Part shown: positions 54,245 to 64,000 of the stretch, one piece after another
How positions within the stretch are numbered: position 1 is the first letter of the stretch
How the letters are laid out: every line of letters starts with the position of its first letter
Assembly (NCBI GenBank): GCA_026018925.1
Contig: JAKSZU010000016.1
Coordinates: 55,255,075 to 55,319,074, forward strand
DNA from: Tupaia tana
Lineage: Eukaryota; Chordata; Mammalia; Scandentia; Tupaiidae
Length of the DNA: 64,000 nucleotides
Direction: 5' to 3'
Program-made: the position numbers and the translations under genes
Notes under the pieces: generated by a model
What the model saw: only the letters and a program-made list of their open reading frames with translations
Database searches by the model: none
Told to the model about the DNA's origin: nothing

Positions 54245-55155
54245 ATGCAATGCATGCTTATATTCATGTTCACGTGGTCTTTGGTCACAGGCTGACGAGT
54301 TTAATACAGTGTCTGCTTTAGTGTAGTAAACCCTTCCCTTTGCCTCCATAGAGGTAAGTAAGGCATCGGTATTATTAAGTCAGGGTTTAAAGCAGCCATT
54401 GTTGCTCAAGAAGAAAGATATTGCTGCTGTAGCAGCTGCCTCACAGTCCCCAAGGAAAAGTTCCAATTGTGGTAGTTCATTAATATTAAAGAAGATGGTC
54501 ACTGTGACAAGAAAGAAGGATGTAGCATTCAATAGCGAGAATAAGTAGACTGCCTAGAGAATGTTGTACTGCAGACAAATACAAACTAGGAAAATTGATG
54601 GAGCTTCCCAAAACAATTCTACAAAGTTAATATTTCAAGTAACACTGTTAGCTTCAAATCTTGAACACTGATGAGCAACCATGTCTATGAGCTATAAGAC
54701 ACCTGTAGCTCATCAGCCCCTAGGTAGGTAAGACTAAAGCTTCAGACCACAATTTCATCAATTGCCCAATAGTGACAAAAAGCTTCATCCTTTACATCTG
54801 GCAGGTGCTCTCCATCAGGAGAATGAGAAACCAAGTCCAGGTGAGGGTCAGACCCATGATGAGAATATATTTTGGATACCTCCTGCATATGTGAGAAGAA
54901 AGGAAGAAAGTTTTCTCCTTTAGAGAAAGCTATTTCAGCTCTTGTTTTGATAGCAAAGTTATGCATAAAATAATGTGCAAAATGGGTGCTACATAAACAA
55001 ATGATAGCTGCACTGAACTCTCCAAGTGTAAGGCACATTGAATTAGCCAAATGACACCAGCATTCCCCATAGGACTGAGCTGAGTGGAGGAAGAGTCCTT
55101 GCAACTATGGCCTCAGTACATGTGTGCAAGTGTGTTTATGTGCGTGTTAACATTC
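54245..55155. other. Unassigned sequence
   Basis: No recognised repeat or gene. A 120-codon minus-strand open frame at 54742-55104 has no familiar domain and no splice or promoter context. Confidence 0.35.
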
Positions 55156-55159
55156 ATCC

Positions 55160-55340
55160 CACAAACATTTATTTATACACTTGTTCTGTAGTAAACATTA
55201 TGCAAGAGCTGGAGCTAGAAAGAAAAGAAAAAAGGACAGATTCTGCTCTCATGGGCTCATTTTCTTCCTAGTGAGGAAGAAAAATATGTAAACAGGTAAT
55301 TGTGATGCAAGGCATTATTTTGTGTGTCTATGTTTGTTTC
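55160..55340 (-). repeat. L2-like 3' end
   Basis: 'ccacaaacatttatttatacacttgttctgtagtaaacattatgcaagagctgg...ctgctctcatgggctca' in reverse L2 order. Confidence 0.5.
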
Positions 55341-55744
55341 TCTATGTATGCTTCTGTGTTGAGCTGAGCAGGCTCCTGCCTTATAAACATGCTTGCAAGG
55401 TCCTCGTGGTTCCACAGCCAGCCATCCTTGAAACCCGATTAGTAAATTTCAGTGGGTGTCTCAGAGATCATGAGTGGAAAAAGTCAAGACTCTAACAAGA
55501 AGGCTAAGATAGGGACAATTCCCCCAGATTCCCACAACATACCTTATCTTCTTGAGTAAGCTGAGAATTCCAGGTGACTAGATGGGGAAGAGGACTTCTG
55601 AACATGTCAGTTATTATAAAAGAACAAATGAGCTTCATACTCCTTCAGTAAAAACGATTCCTTAAATTGATCTAGTCACGTAGATGTATATTAGATATAC
55701 TCTCCAATACGTGAACTGGAGAACCTCTGAAAATCCAAATGTGG

Positions 55745-56295
55745 TCTGTGACCGTGCTATTCATAAATCTAATCATGTCACTCCCTTACTCAAAATTCCC
55801 CAGTGCTTACTATATCACTTGAAATGAAGTCCAAAATCTTCCCATGACCTACAAAACCCAACAAGATTTAAACTTGCCTTCTTAAATCTTTTTAAAAATA
55901 AATCTTAATTTTTTTTATAATAAAACGTTTTAATATTTTTTGGACATTTAATCACTGTACGTCATTTAGCTTCTAGAGAGAATTTACCCAACATGAAGTA
56001 CACCTCAGACCAGTCCAATTGAGAATACTATACACATTATCATTAACAGATAATAAACCATTTCTGGGTCTGAAAAATGCCTTACTTCTCTATTTTTTGC
56101 CCTAATTTCCTTCCCTACACTCTTTCTTTCTCCCGCCCTCCTTCCAATCTGGTTCCAGTGCTTAAATCTTAACTTCTACTGCTTTCTCACCTCATCCTGA
56201 CAAACCTACCTTTCTACTAGTTTATAAACACTCAAGATAATTTGTGTCTCAGGGCTATTGTATTTGCTACCCTGAGAAAGCATACAGGTTTGACG
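55745..56295 (+). repeat. L2 LINE split by an L1 3' end
   Basis: 55745-55875 ('aatctaatcatgtcactcccttactcaaaattccccagtgcttac', 'atgacctacaaaacccaacaagat') and 56080-56295 ('gtgtctcagggctattgtatttgctaccctgagaaagc') are consecutive L2 ORF segments. Confidence 0.75.
55905..56077 (-). mobile_element. L1 3' UTR end
   Basis: Reverse of an L1 3' UTR: 'cattatcattaacagataataaacc' through 'gtgtatagtattctcaattggactgg' in complement, with an A/T-rich tail complement at 55890-55935. Same segment as 33490-33642. Confidence 0.7.
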
Positions 56296-56299
56296 ACAA

Positions 56300-56935
56300 A
56301 GTTTTACTTGAAATATAGTGTATCACGTGATTCATTACTACAGCTAAAAACTGGAAGAAATTCAGTTATCCAGCATAGGACAATACAATGGAATATTAAT
56401 GAGTTATTAAATTGAATATTATAAAAATACAGAAATAGCTAAAGCAATAAATTTGCCATCAGAATGTTCATAATCTAGTGCATGATATAGGTTAATTAAT
56501 AATCAGTATAGTGTGATAAGTAACGATAAAATAATTTACAGCACAGAGCAGAGATAAAGAACTTGAGGAAATCAGTACAGAATAATACCAGAGTTGGGCT
56601 TTTAAAGGCTGAATGGAAATTCATTATCAGATAGGGAATGAACACTATCACATCAGAGGAAATAGCAAGAGAAAAGACAATCCTGAAGACTGAAGGAAGT
56701 GTCCGCAGCTGGTTAAGGGCAGAAATTTGACAAGAATACAAAAGGGTGGAAATGTGTTCCCAAATAAGACCACATATGATAAATCAGGCTGGGAAGCTCT
56801 ACTAGGAAAGCCTTGGATCCAGCAACCAGTTTTACAAATAATTTTCTTAAGTTTCCATCTCCTTTTTGTAATTACTTATCTGATCTTGAATGTTGTATAC
56901 TTTTCCTATAAGAATATTAATTATATTAACCATAG
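56300..56935. other. Unassigned sequence
   Basis: No recognised repeat or gene. Confidence 0.3.
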
Positions 56936-56939
56936 CTAT

Positions 56940-57545
56940 GTAAAATTTCCAATCTGATAGTTTGACATCTTTGTCATATCTGAGTCTGATTCTAATGATC
57001 ACTTTGTCTTTTTAGCTTATTTTTCCTTACTTTATATGCCTTGTAACTTGAAAAACAGACATGTTAAGTAGAACAACAGGTAGTAAGATAAATATTATTT
57101 TGTGCTTGGAGAGGACACCTTTCTGCTAAGCCTTTAGTGTGAGGGTGTAGTAGTAAGGAGTTGGACTGGGTTTGAAGTTCGTTGTTACTATGGATACCCT
57201 CGGCGTGCCATATGCTTCGATATCCTTTGGCAATATCTTGTGTATAGGAAGTGGGCTAATTTGCCAAAGATTTTTCTCAGTTCTGTCCCCTACAAGGCTT
57301 CAGATCTACTTGGCTTTGGGTCTTCACTTTGTGATGGTTCCCAGAGGGAGCTGGTCTCTTGTAGCTCTCCCAGCTGTACTCTGCTGTTATTTTTATTCTA
57401 TTGTAATTTTTACTAGATGTTTGTTAGTGTGGTGGGGTGGAGGGTGGATATCTGTTGCTTTGATTAAGCCTCCATATGAGATAGGCACCAGGTCCCAGTG
57501 GTGTGACATTCATAAATGTTCCTGTGCCTCTCCAGATTGAATGAG
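56940..57545. repeat. Ancient L1M-type LINE fragment
   Basis: 'gtctgattctaatgatcactttgtc', 'atgccttgtaacttgaaaaacagacatg', 'gcctttagtgtgaggg', 'acaaggcttcagatctact' in the order of an old L1M region, probably continuous in type with 21500-23270. Confidence 0.45.
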
Positions 57546-58235
57546 CCTAGCATTTATTTCTACCCTAAGGAATGAAACCCTATTTTATTTTTAATTCACA
57601 TCATTGTACATGTTTATAGAGTACAGTGTGCTTTTTTGTCAAATAAATACAAAGTGTAGTGTAATTGCTATTTTATCACCTGAAGCATTTTATCATTACT
57701 TTGTATTGGGAACATAGGGATTGGGATTGACGCATTTTTGTTTGCTTGCTTGCTTATTTTTGTACTGTTCCATGCTCCCAGCTACCAAGGGTTGCCACTA
57801 GTGCTCTTAGGCTGGTTAATCTTATTCTACCCTGCTGCAGAGTAAGACTTGTTCCTTGGAGGAGATGGACAGATGGGTATGGGTGGACTTTCAGCAGTGG
57901 CTGCTGTCTACTCTTCAGACAGCACCAGGAGGGGGAACATTTCTCAGAATCCTCCCTTCCTTTTCTTTAGACACCTGGTGGGATTTCTAAAGAAAACCTA
58001 CAAAAGCAGGTGGATACCTCCCTGTGTCTACATGCCCTAGGAATTTCCTACTGGAACACTGGCCAGCACGACACATTCTACCAACTTGTTTAAAATCTCT
58101 TGCTGAATCTTATTACCCACTTATATCACATAAAGTGACGTCTGCTCATAAAAGCAAATGTTCAGGTCCTCATTGTCCCTTCAGACATCCATCTCTCTCC
58201 AGATTTCGGGTTAGTTGTTTACCCTGCAACATCAG
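57546..58235. other. Unassigned sequence
   Basis: No recognised repeat or gene. Confidence 0.3.
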
Positions 58236-58237
58236 TT

Positions 58238-58515
58238 TCCTTTTTTTTCTTTCTTTAGATTTCTTCCTTCTTTTCTTCCTCTCTCCCTTCCTCTCTTTCA
58301 TTAATGAGAGAGAGAGTATGCCAAAGAGACAGTACCTCCAATAGGGTCTTGATGCCAGACCACTCCTACCTTCAGTTAGTCCCAGATCATGGACATGGTT
58401 ATGACTGTCATACTCAGGGAGGTATCTGGACATGAAGCTGGAACCTCTCCAAGCAAGTCAGCCTCACAGAGTGTCACATTTTACCTCTGTGCTACGGTCG
58501 ACACTGCTCCCCAAC
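58238..58515 (-). repeat. Family C SINE
   Basis: CT-rich complemented tail (58238-58300), 'tagggtcttgatgccagaccactcc', 'cccagatcatggacatgg' and the head 'ggaggtatctggacatgaagctggaacctctcc'. Confidence 0.65.
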
Positions 58516-58519
58516 ACAA

Positions 58520-59308
58520 CCTGTTTTCTGATGGTTTCAAACAAAAGCAGTGAATTTTTAATTTGTCCCAACTATTTCTCTTACAGGTTAGGAGTGGTGC
58601 TCTTTCCAGGTATTTACATCTCTGAGCCCAGTTGCTGGCATAATGATGGCTGTGAAGTCGTCCATCACTTGCTTCCTGTCTTTGTCCAGGGGGTCTGATT
58701 CAGAAACAAATAACTTGGTGTTGCAAGCTTCTCTTCTGCCAAGACCTCTACCGGAATGTCTAGCTGCCTCCCTCAAGTAACTAACCCCATATGACAGGCA
58801 GAGTTTTACAGAATGCCTCATGCTGTGAATATATCATAGGCACTACTGAGGCAGGAAAGTAATGTACTACCAGATTTCTCTGAGCAGCTGAAATCAGTTT
58901 TTAAAAAGTCCACCATTCCTTTGATGCTCTACTGCTCCCATGTACAACATTGTAATTTTTGTCTGAGAGAGGCTGAAGGCATGGAATTGGACTATTCTTC
59001 TTCCAGGTAAGTCTATGCATTATATATGAAACACCTACTAGGCACCAAGGATGGCTTCAAGCTCCAGAAGGCTATGGAGATGTGTGCTACTTCTCAAACT
59101 CATGGGCAACAAAAGAAAATAATTCAGACTCCTAGTTACATGGTTTCAAGTTCCCATAGATTTCAGGTGCCATGATGGTCCTTAAAGATGTCACACTCAT
59201 GAGTGGGAAGATTTTTCCTTAATTCTCTAAATGGAGTGCAAGCAGACCTCAGATAGTCATTTAGATAGGCTGCCTCTCATGTACATCTGATACATCCCCT
59301 GACTTTCC
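58520..59308. other. Unassigned sequence
   Basis: No recognised repeat or gene. Confidence 0.3.
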
Positions 59309-59318
59309 ACTGACCCTA

Positions 59319-59584
59319 TTTTTTTTTTTTTTTGGGTGGGGGAGAGGTTTTTGCTATAGGGCCCATGCGCTCGCCAGACAGAGACAGAGAAACAGAAAGC
59401 GAGAAATCACCCCCCAGGGGGGATGGCCACGTCACAATCCCTTCTCCTCCATTCTCCTCTCGGGATCTTGGGCATGCAAGCACACGAGCCCGGCGTGAGT
59501 TTTAAGCCACCGGGTCCGGGACGCGAACCGCAGTCGACTACGTGGGAGTCCAGCGACATAGCCATTACACTAATTGCTGGTCCC
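59319..59584 (-). repeat. Young family A SINE
   Basis: From a T run and 'ggagaggtttttgctatagggccc' to 'attgctggtccc'. CpG-rich ('gggtccgggacgcgaaccgcagtcgactacgtggg'), so among the youngest copies. 'ctgaccctatttt' before and 'ctgactgttcctatttt' after suggest a TSD with a small insertion. Confidence 0.9.
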
Positions 59585-60032
59585 TGACTGTTCCTATTTT
59601 AAGCAATGATGATTTGGCTTCTAGCATCCTTCACTGGACATAGTTTGAATGCTTAATTCTGTTTCTTTCTTCTACTATAGGCTCTTATATCTTCTCTCTC
59701 CAATGATGACTTTCTATTGGTAAACTTCATACACCCAGTTTCATTTTGACTTTAATCTACAGTATGTTCCCCTTTTTCATGGTTTTTCTAACTGCAGTAT
59801 CCTAATGGAGCTGCCTGTCATAGGTACCTTCTACCTTCTCTCAGTGGTACATGGGTGCTGACCCTACTGTAACCCAAGATACCCCTTTATTGTATCCCTC
59901 TCACTGTGGCATTTGGAAGCCCAGGATGAGAAACAAGTGGAAATGCTGATGATAGAGTTACATGTATTAGTGACATAGAAATGGGATACTATTGTGGAGG
60001 TTTAGTAAAGATAATGTCTGGGAGCTGAGTTC

Positions 60033-60282
60033 CTAGGTCCTAGCAAGTGGTGCAGAGGTTAAGGCAGCTGGATCCCTATGGCCAACTGTGTGACACTGAG
60101 TTCCAGACCTGGGAGCTTAAAAGACATGTCAGGCATGAATGTGTGAGTGTCCATTCCTAAAATCCCAGAAGGGGAATGGAGAAGAAGGAATTGCAGCATG
60201 GTCATCTTCCCTGAAGGATGATTTCTCACTTTCCCTTTCTCTCTCTGGTGAGTGCATGCATCCTATAACAAACAAAGAAGAT
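60033..60282 (+). repeat. Family A SINE (old)
   Basis: 'tagcaagtggtgcagaggttaaggcagctggatccc' head, 'ggaatggagaagaaggaattgcagcatgg' body, 'tgcatgcatcctataacaaac' end. Confidence 0.8.
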
Positions 60283-60332
60283 AGTCTATTGGATAAAAAC
60301 AAAGCCATAAAAGGAAGAATAACAAGATGATT

Positions 60333-60515
60333 AGAGGCAAGGAATTTGGGGTCATACCAACACAGATTGCAATGTAGGCCCCAGTGGTTACCAACTGGGG
60401 AACTTTGAGCAAATTGTCTGAGTTTCACCCTTTCATATTTGTGTGAGGATTACACAATACATTTTATATAAAGCACTTGACAGATAGTCTAGCTCCTAAC
60501 ACATACTTAAACAGC
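60333..60515 (+). repeat. MIR SINE
   Basis: 'ggccccagtggttaccaactggggaactttgagcaaattgtctgagtttcaccc' then 'gtgtgaggattacacaatac...aaagcacttgacag'. Good MIR order in plus orientation. Confidence 0.7.
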
Positions 60516-60519
60516 TTTT

Positions 60520-62380
60520 ACAACTAAAACTGATAAATCAAGTGAGTCTTGGCCACATAGAACAGGAAGAACAGAAAATAATTCAATTCCTAACCAGTAA
60601 AGCCACAGTTAGAGAAATAAGAGAAAGATTAGACTTCTGCCCAGCCCGTTGCTTCGTATAGACTTCTGGATGCACTCAGATGTAGCCCTGGTGAGGCATT
60701 TCAGTAATCCTGTATTCTGCTTCCAGTCATTGGTCTACTGATGCATAAGAAAGGAGGGACACTAGTATACCTTGAAAACTCCTGGGAACCAGCCACCATG
60801 TTAGGTACTTTTTACTTTCAGTCTTGTTAGTTTATCTACAGCCTTTTACTTACTCTACTATTCCAACCTCCACAACAGTCAATGAAGAGATAGGGATGCT
60901 GGTATCATAAATGCCTTTCCAAATGCTCAGTCAGGCAAACAGTGAAAACTACTCAATGAGCATGTATTAATGTGAGAATCCTGCTACATGGATGTAGGCA
61001 TTCCTTCCACCAAGGGTTTCTGCAAGTCAGCTCTGAGGACATTCTGCCTTAGGACATTGCTATTGTGGTCACACACCAGCATGATAAATAGTCTGAACAA
61101 GCTTTCTCAGGTACAATATTTATGGTTCAGTTTGAAGCAAGGAACAGTCAGAGGCAATGGGTAAAAACTAATTTACCGTAATGTCACCCTGGATATATAG
61201 CAAATAGCTGTAAACAAGTATGTACAATATAATTAAAAATATGATAACATTATAAAATAGGATGATGGCTAGTTAGAGAGGAAGATCTATCAAGTAGGAA
61301 TATGTGTATATCACTTGAAATATTGCCTCAATTACTTGAAGTCATCAGCTCAGGCTCCTCATCTCAAAAACAATTCTTACGAACACAGACTTAAAATGAC
61401 AAGCGCTGTTTATTTCTATACTCGGTTTCCTGTTATTCCATCTGTCCATAGATATTTTTCTTCAGTGTCTGTTGAACAAATAGCAGCAGGTCAAGGATAA
61501 TATTTAAATTTTTAAACTATATTCTGCCTCATCTCTGATTCTTCATTGGATTTTAGCATGAAAGCTGAATTAGCGAGAGAATCCTTAAATCTCTTGACGT
61601 AAAATACTTGGGAATACCCATGCACAAAAGTAAATTGGAAAAAAAAAATAAGCCAGTAGAATGGTTTCTTAATAAACACAATTAATTTACCTACAGCATT
61701 CCAGTAGATTAAACAAGTCTCTGATTACAAAGTAGCTCAATCACTGGGTAGGATGAAAAACCATGGCTTTCTCGTAACCCTACAAAAGAGATAATGGATT
61801 TCTAATTGTCTGTTTTTTATAGTGTCCAGTCTTGTCTATGTCTCAGCCCTGTGTCATCTCTTACAAAACCAACCCTACATTATAACAGGCATTCTCAACA
61901 TTCATCTCTAGGGTTTGAACCACTCTCTTCAAGTTATTTCTTGAGTTTGATTCCTGATTCCTTCAAACTATGAAACTTTCTCTTTGCCCACTTCCATCAT
62001 GACGTCAACATAAAGACATAGCACTAAGCTTTCTTTTCCTAGCTAATCAACATGCTTTTCACTCACTGACTGTTTTCATTATCTAAAACACTTTGAGGAA
62101 CCACTCCTACCCAATTAATATCTAGAACTTTCTATTATTCATTAACATCATGCACAATTTTCCAAAAGGTTTGCCTTAGCCAAGCATCCTCAAGTAAAGA
62201 CCAGCTACTCATTGCCTATCTGATTTGTATCATTTCTAAGACGTCCTGTATTATGCCCTGGCCTCCCTAATAAGCTCAGCTTTTTGTCATTGTTTATTGG
62301 GTGAAGATTCTGAATTAATACAATAAGTATTTTCATTGTCCTCATCATAAGTTACCTGGAATATTTTTTCAGTGATTGAA
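60520..62380. other. Repeat-poor AT-rich sequence
   Basis: No clear interspersed repeat, exon or RNA gene over about 1.9 kb. Confidence 0.35.
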
Positions 62381-62384
62381 ATGT

Positions 62385-62585
62385 TACCACTACTCCATAC
62401 TTCTTTCATGAAACTGCCTTCATTTGTCTCTCCTCAGTTATGCTCTTGTTTTATAGTCAATAGCCACAGATTTAAGTTACCAATTTATAATTGCTCCATA
62501 AGACTTAAAACTTTTTAAGAATTGGGACAATATTTTATAATATTTATCCCCTTTAATGCCTAGTAAACAATAAATTCTTTTAATT
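62385..62585 (+). repeat. L2-like 3' end
   Basis: 'gaactgccttcatttgtctctcctcag'-like start and 'gacttaaaactttttaagaattgggacaatattttat...aatgcctagtaaacaataaattc' end in plus L2 order. Confidence 0.5.
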
Positions 62586-62867
62586 GGCTGCACTAGGAAC
62601 AATGTTCATGATAGATACTTGGGAGAAATGTAAGAACTTGCTAGCAATAAATACTGGACAATAAAACTGAAAAAAGAATCAATCTGTGCACCAATTATGG
62701 TCCAATCCAGGAAACACCAAGAATAGACATATTGTTACCCAACCTCACAGCTTTGGACTAAGGTCAAAAGTGTTTACCATTAGATAAGGGAGGAAATTGA
62801 GATACAGAAGTTGGGCAGAAAAAAATAAAAAGAATAAGGGCTAACAGGGCAGAATATATAGCAGAGA

Positions 62868-63003
62868 TAATTCAGGGTGCTTTATATGTATTAATTTATT
62901 TAATCTGTATAACAATATTTTTGAGCTTATGACTCCATTTTTTAGATGAGAAAACTGAGTGAGAGGTTAGGAAACTTGCCCAAGATCATGTAGCTATTAA
63001 GTG
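62868..63003 (-). repeat. MIR SINE
   Basis: 'gtgctttatatgtattaatttatttaatctgtataacaat', 'ccattttttagatgagaaaactgagtgagaggttaggaaacttgcccaagatcatgtagctattaag' in reverse MIR order. Confidence 0.8.
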
Positions 63004-63220
63004 GTATCTTGGTCCATTTTTGCTGCTATAATAAAATACCTAAAATGGGTAATCTAAATCAACAGAAATTTATCTCTTCACAGTTCTGAAGTTTAAAAAG
63101 TCCAAGATCAAGGTGCCAGTAGATTCAAAGTCTGGTGAAGGCCCGTCTGTTTCCAAGATGGCACCTTGCTGCTACATCCTCACCCGGCCAAAGAGTTGAA
63201 CACTGTAGCTTTTCATAGCA

Positions 63221-63261
63221 AAACAAACAAACAACAAAAACTGAACAAACAACAACAAAAC
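63221..63261. repeat. (CAAA)n/(CAA)n simple repeat
   Basis: A/C-rich tract within the LTR. Confidence 0.85.
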
Positions 63262-63360
63262 ACTTCCACTCGACAGCCCCTTTTATAAGGACCCTAATTC
63301 AATTTATGAAGGCTCTGCCCTCATGACTTAATCACCTCCTAAAGGCCCAACATCGTTTTG

Positions 63361-63531
63361 TCTTTTTTTTTTTTTCTTTTTCTTCCCAGTTTATTTCATT
63401 TCATCCCTAACAGACAGAAGGAGAGAGAGTCATCCTCAACAAGGCTTTTAATCTGCCAGAGCTAGAATTCAAACCATGCAGTTGACCATGTGGGATCTGG
63501 CACTTTAACCACTAAGCCATGGAGCCAGTCC
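63361..63531 (-). repeat. A-short SINE inside the LTR
   Basis: T-run and 'cccagtttatttcatttcatcc' tail complement, no full body, then the head 'gaattcaaaccatgcagttgaccatgtgggatctggcactttaaccactaagcc'. 'aggcccaac' before and 'agccctacc' after fit a decayed TSD. Confidence 0.75.
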
Positions 63532-63948
63532 AGCCCTACCTCTTAATACTATCAAACTGATAATTAAATGTCAACATATGAATTTTGGGAGACATAATCA
63601 GACCATAGCATTCTACCCTTTACCCCCTAAATTTACATTTGCACACACGAAGTACATCTACCCCATCCCAGTAGTCCCCAAAGTCCACTCATTTCAGCAC
63701 CAACTCAAAAATCCCAAATCCAGAGTCTCATCTAAATCACCTATGGATGAGATTCAAGGTTAAATTTAACTTGAAGCAGATTGCTCTCCTGCTATGAACT
63801 TATGAGATCAAACGAGTTATGTCTTTTCAAAATATAATGTGGGGCAAGCATAGGATGACATTCCCATTTCAAAAGAGAACAGGAAAAAAAGAAAAGGCTA
63901 ATGGGTTCTAGTAAATCTAAAACACAACAAAGCAAACAACATTAAATC

Positions 63949-64000
63949 TTTTTTTTTTTTTTTTTTTTGCTATAGGGCGCGTGCGCTCGCCAGACAGACA
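63949..64000 (-). repeat. Young family A SINE, cut by the window edge
   Basis: Twenty Ts (A-tail complement), then 'gctatagggcgcgtgcgctcgccagacagaca' with all CpGs retained. Only the 3' end of the element is in view. Confidence 0.9.

Larger units (their letters stand above)
63005..63945 (-). mobile_element. MaLR-type ERV remnant: LTR plus internal end, SINE-split
   Basis: 63005-63360 and 63532-63610 form an LTR in reverse ('tggtccatttttgctgctataataaaatacctaa' to 'gaattttgggagacataatcagaccatagca'). 63611-63945 is an internal tract that usually adjoins it ('ccccatcccagtagtccccaaagtccactcatttcagcaccaactc'). On the minus strand this is the 3' LTR with the preceding internal end. No coding capacity. 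Confidence 0.55.

Noticed and set aside
54742-55104. 120-codon minus-strand open frame as a gene
   Set aside because: No recognisable domain, no splice signals or promoter context, and a length expected by chance in 64 kb.
57172-57540. 122-codon plus-strand open frame with hydrophobic stretches
   Set aside because: It lies inside an ancient L1M-type repeat in non-coding orientation; a chance frame.
1-64000. A protein-coding gene or novel operon-like system
   Set aside because: No exon series, conserved domain, CpG-island promoter or RNA gene could be supported; all long frames fall in L1 or simple repeats.

Overview
This window is mammalian nuclear DNA with no supportable host protein-coding exon, RNA gene or CpG island. 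AT-rich unique sequence is interrupted by retroposons of several ages. Deep placental repeats are present (MIR, L2, MLT1-type LTRs, MER5-like and MARNA-like DNA transposons, L1M). On top of these sit lineage-specific SINEs with a tRNA-like head and a young LINE-1. The most informative elements are two old SINE copies (27131-27360 and 33900-34138) in which a tRNA-like head is joined to a body that reads as 7SL RNA/Alu-like sequence. 7SL-derived SINEs are known only from Euarchontoglires. Alu, B1 and B2 are not seen. I therefore infer a non-primate, non-rodent euarchontan. A tree shrew is my first guess, because tRNA/7SL chimeric 'Tu' SINEs are reported there; a colugo is the alternative. The assignment rests on memory of those families and is not proven.

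SINE names used here are mine. Family A (about 250-280 bp) is the youngest: a tRNA-like head with A and B boxes, a short body, a CT-rich stretch, an end near CCCTATAGCAAAAACCTC and an A tail. Several copies have perfect 14-17 bp target-site duplications (TSDs). A-short (about 150-200 bp) lacks most of the body. Family B is older and ends in a tail like AATAAATTTACTTTAAAAA. Its long form keeps the 7SL-like body. Family C is old and has a similar plan.

Layout. 1-13 kb: mixed SINEs, an MLT1 LTR, MIR/L2 and a mariner-type MITE. 13.1-15.2 kb: a 5'-truncated L1 whose ORF2 C-terminal half is still open for 599 codons. 15.6-17.9 kb: nested SINEs, a SINE-split MARNA-like element and CA/GT microsatellites. 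17.9-20.5 kb: repeat-poor DNA. 20.6-27.4 kb: SINEs, an old L1M block, a second MITE, another L1 3' end and serial insertions at one target. 28.1-30.0 kb: L1 5' region plus broken ORF1, with no ORF2 after it. 31-34.1 kb: SINE cluster. About 34.3-39.4 kb: probable decayed ERV-L-type provirus on the minus strand. 39.4-41.2 kb: repeat-poor. 41.2-46 kb: MER/MLT1/MER5 remnants and L1. 47.7-53.5 kb: L1M, L2, nested SINEs and an oddly inverted L1 pair. 53.5-64 kb: L2, MIR and LTR remnants and SINEs; the right edge cuts a young family A SINE.

No genes act together here. The biology is a record of L1 machinery mobilising its own transcripts and several SINE generations, plus two cut-and-paste MITE families. 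I did not find a clearly undescribed functional system. The best leads are the SINE lineage, the transposition order readable from nested insertions, two shared sequence patches that look like non-allelic copying, an ORF1-only L1 and an unusual L1 inversion.
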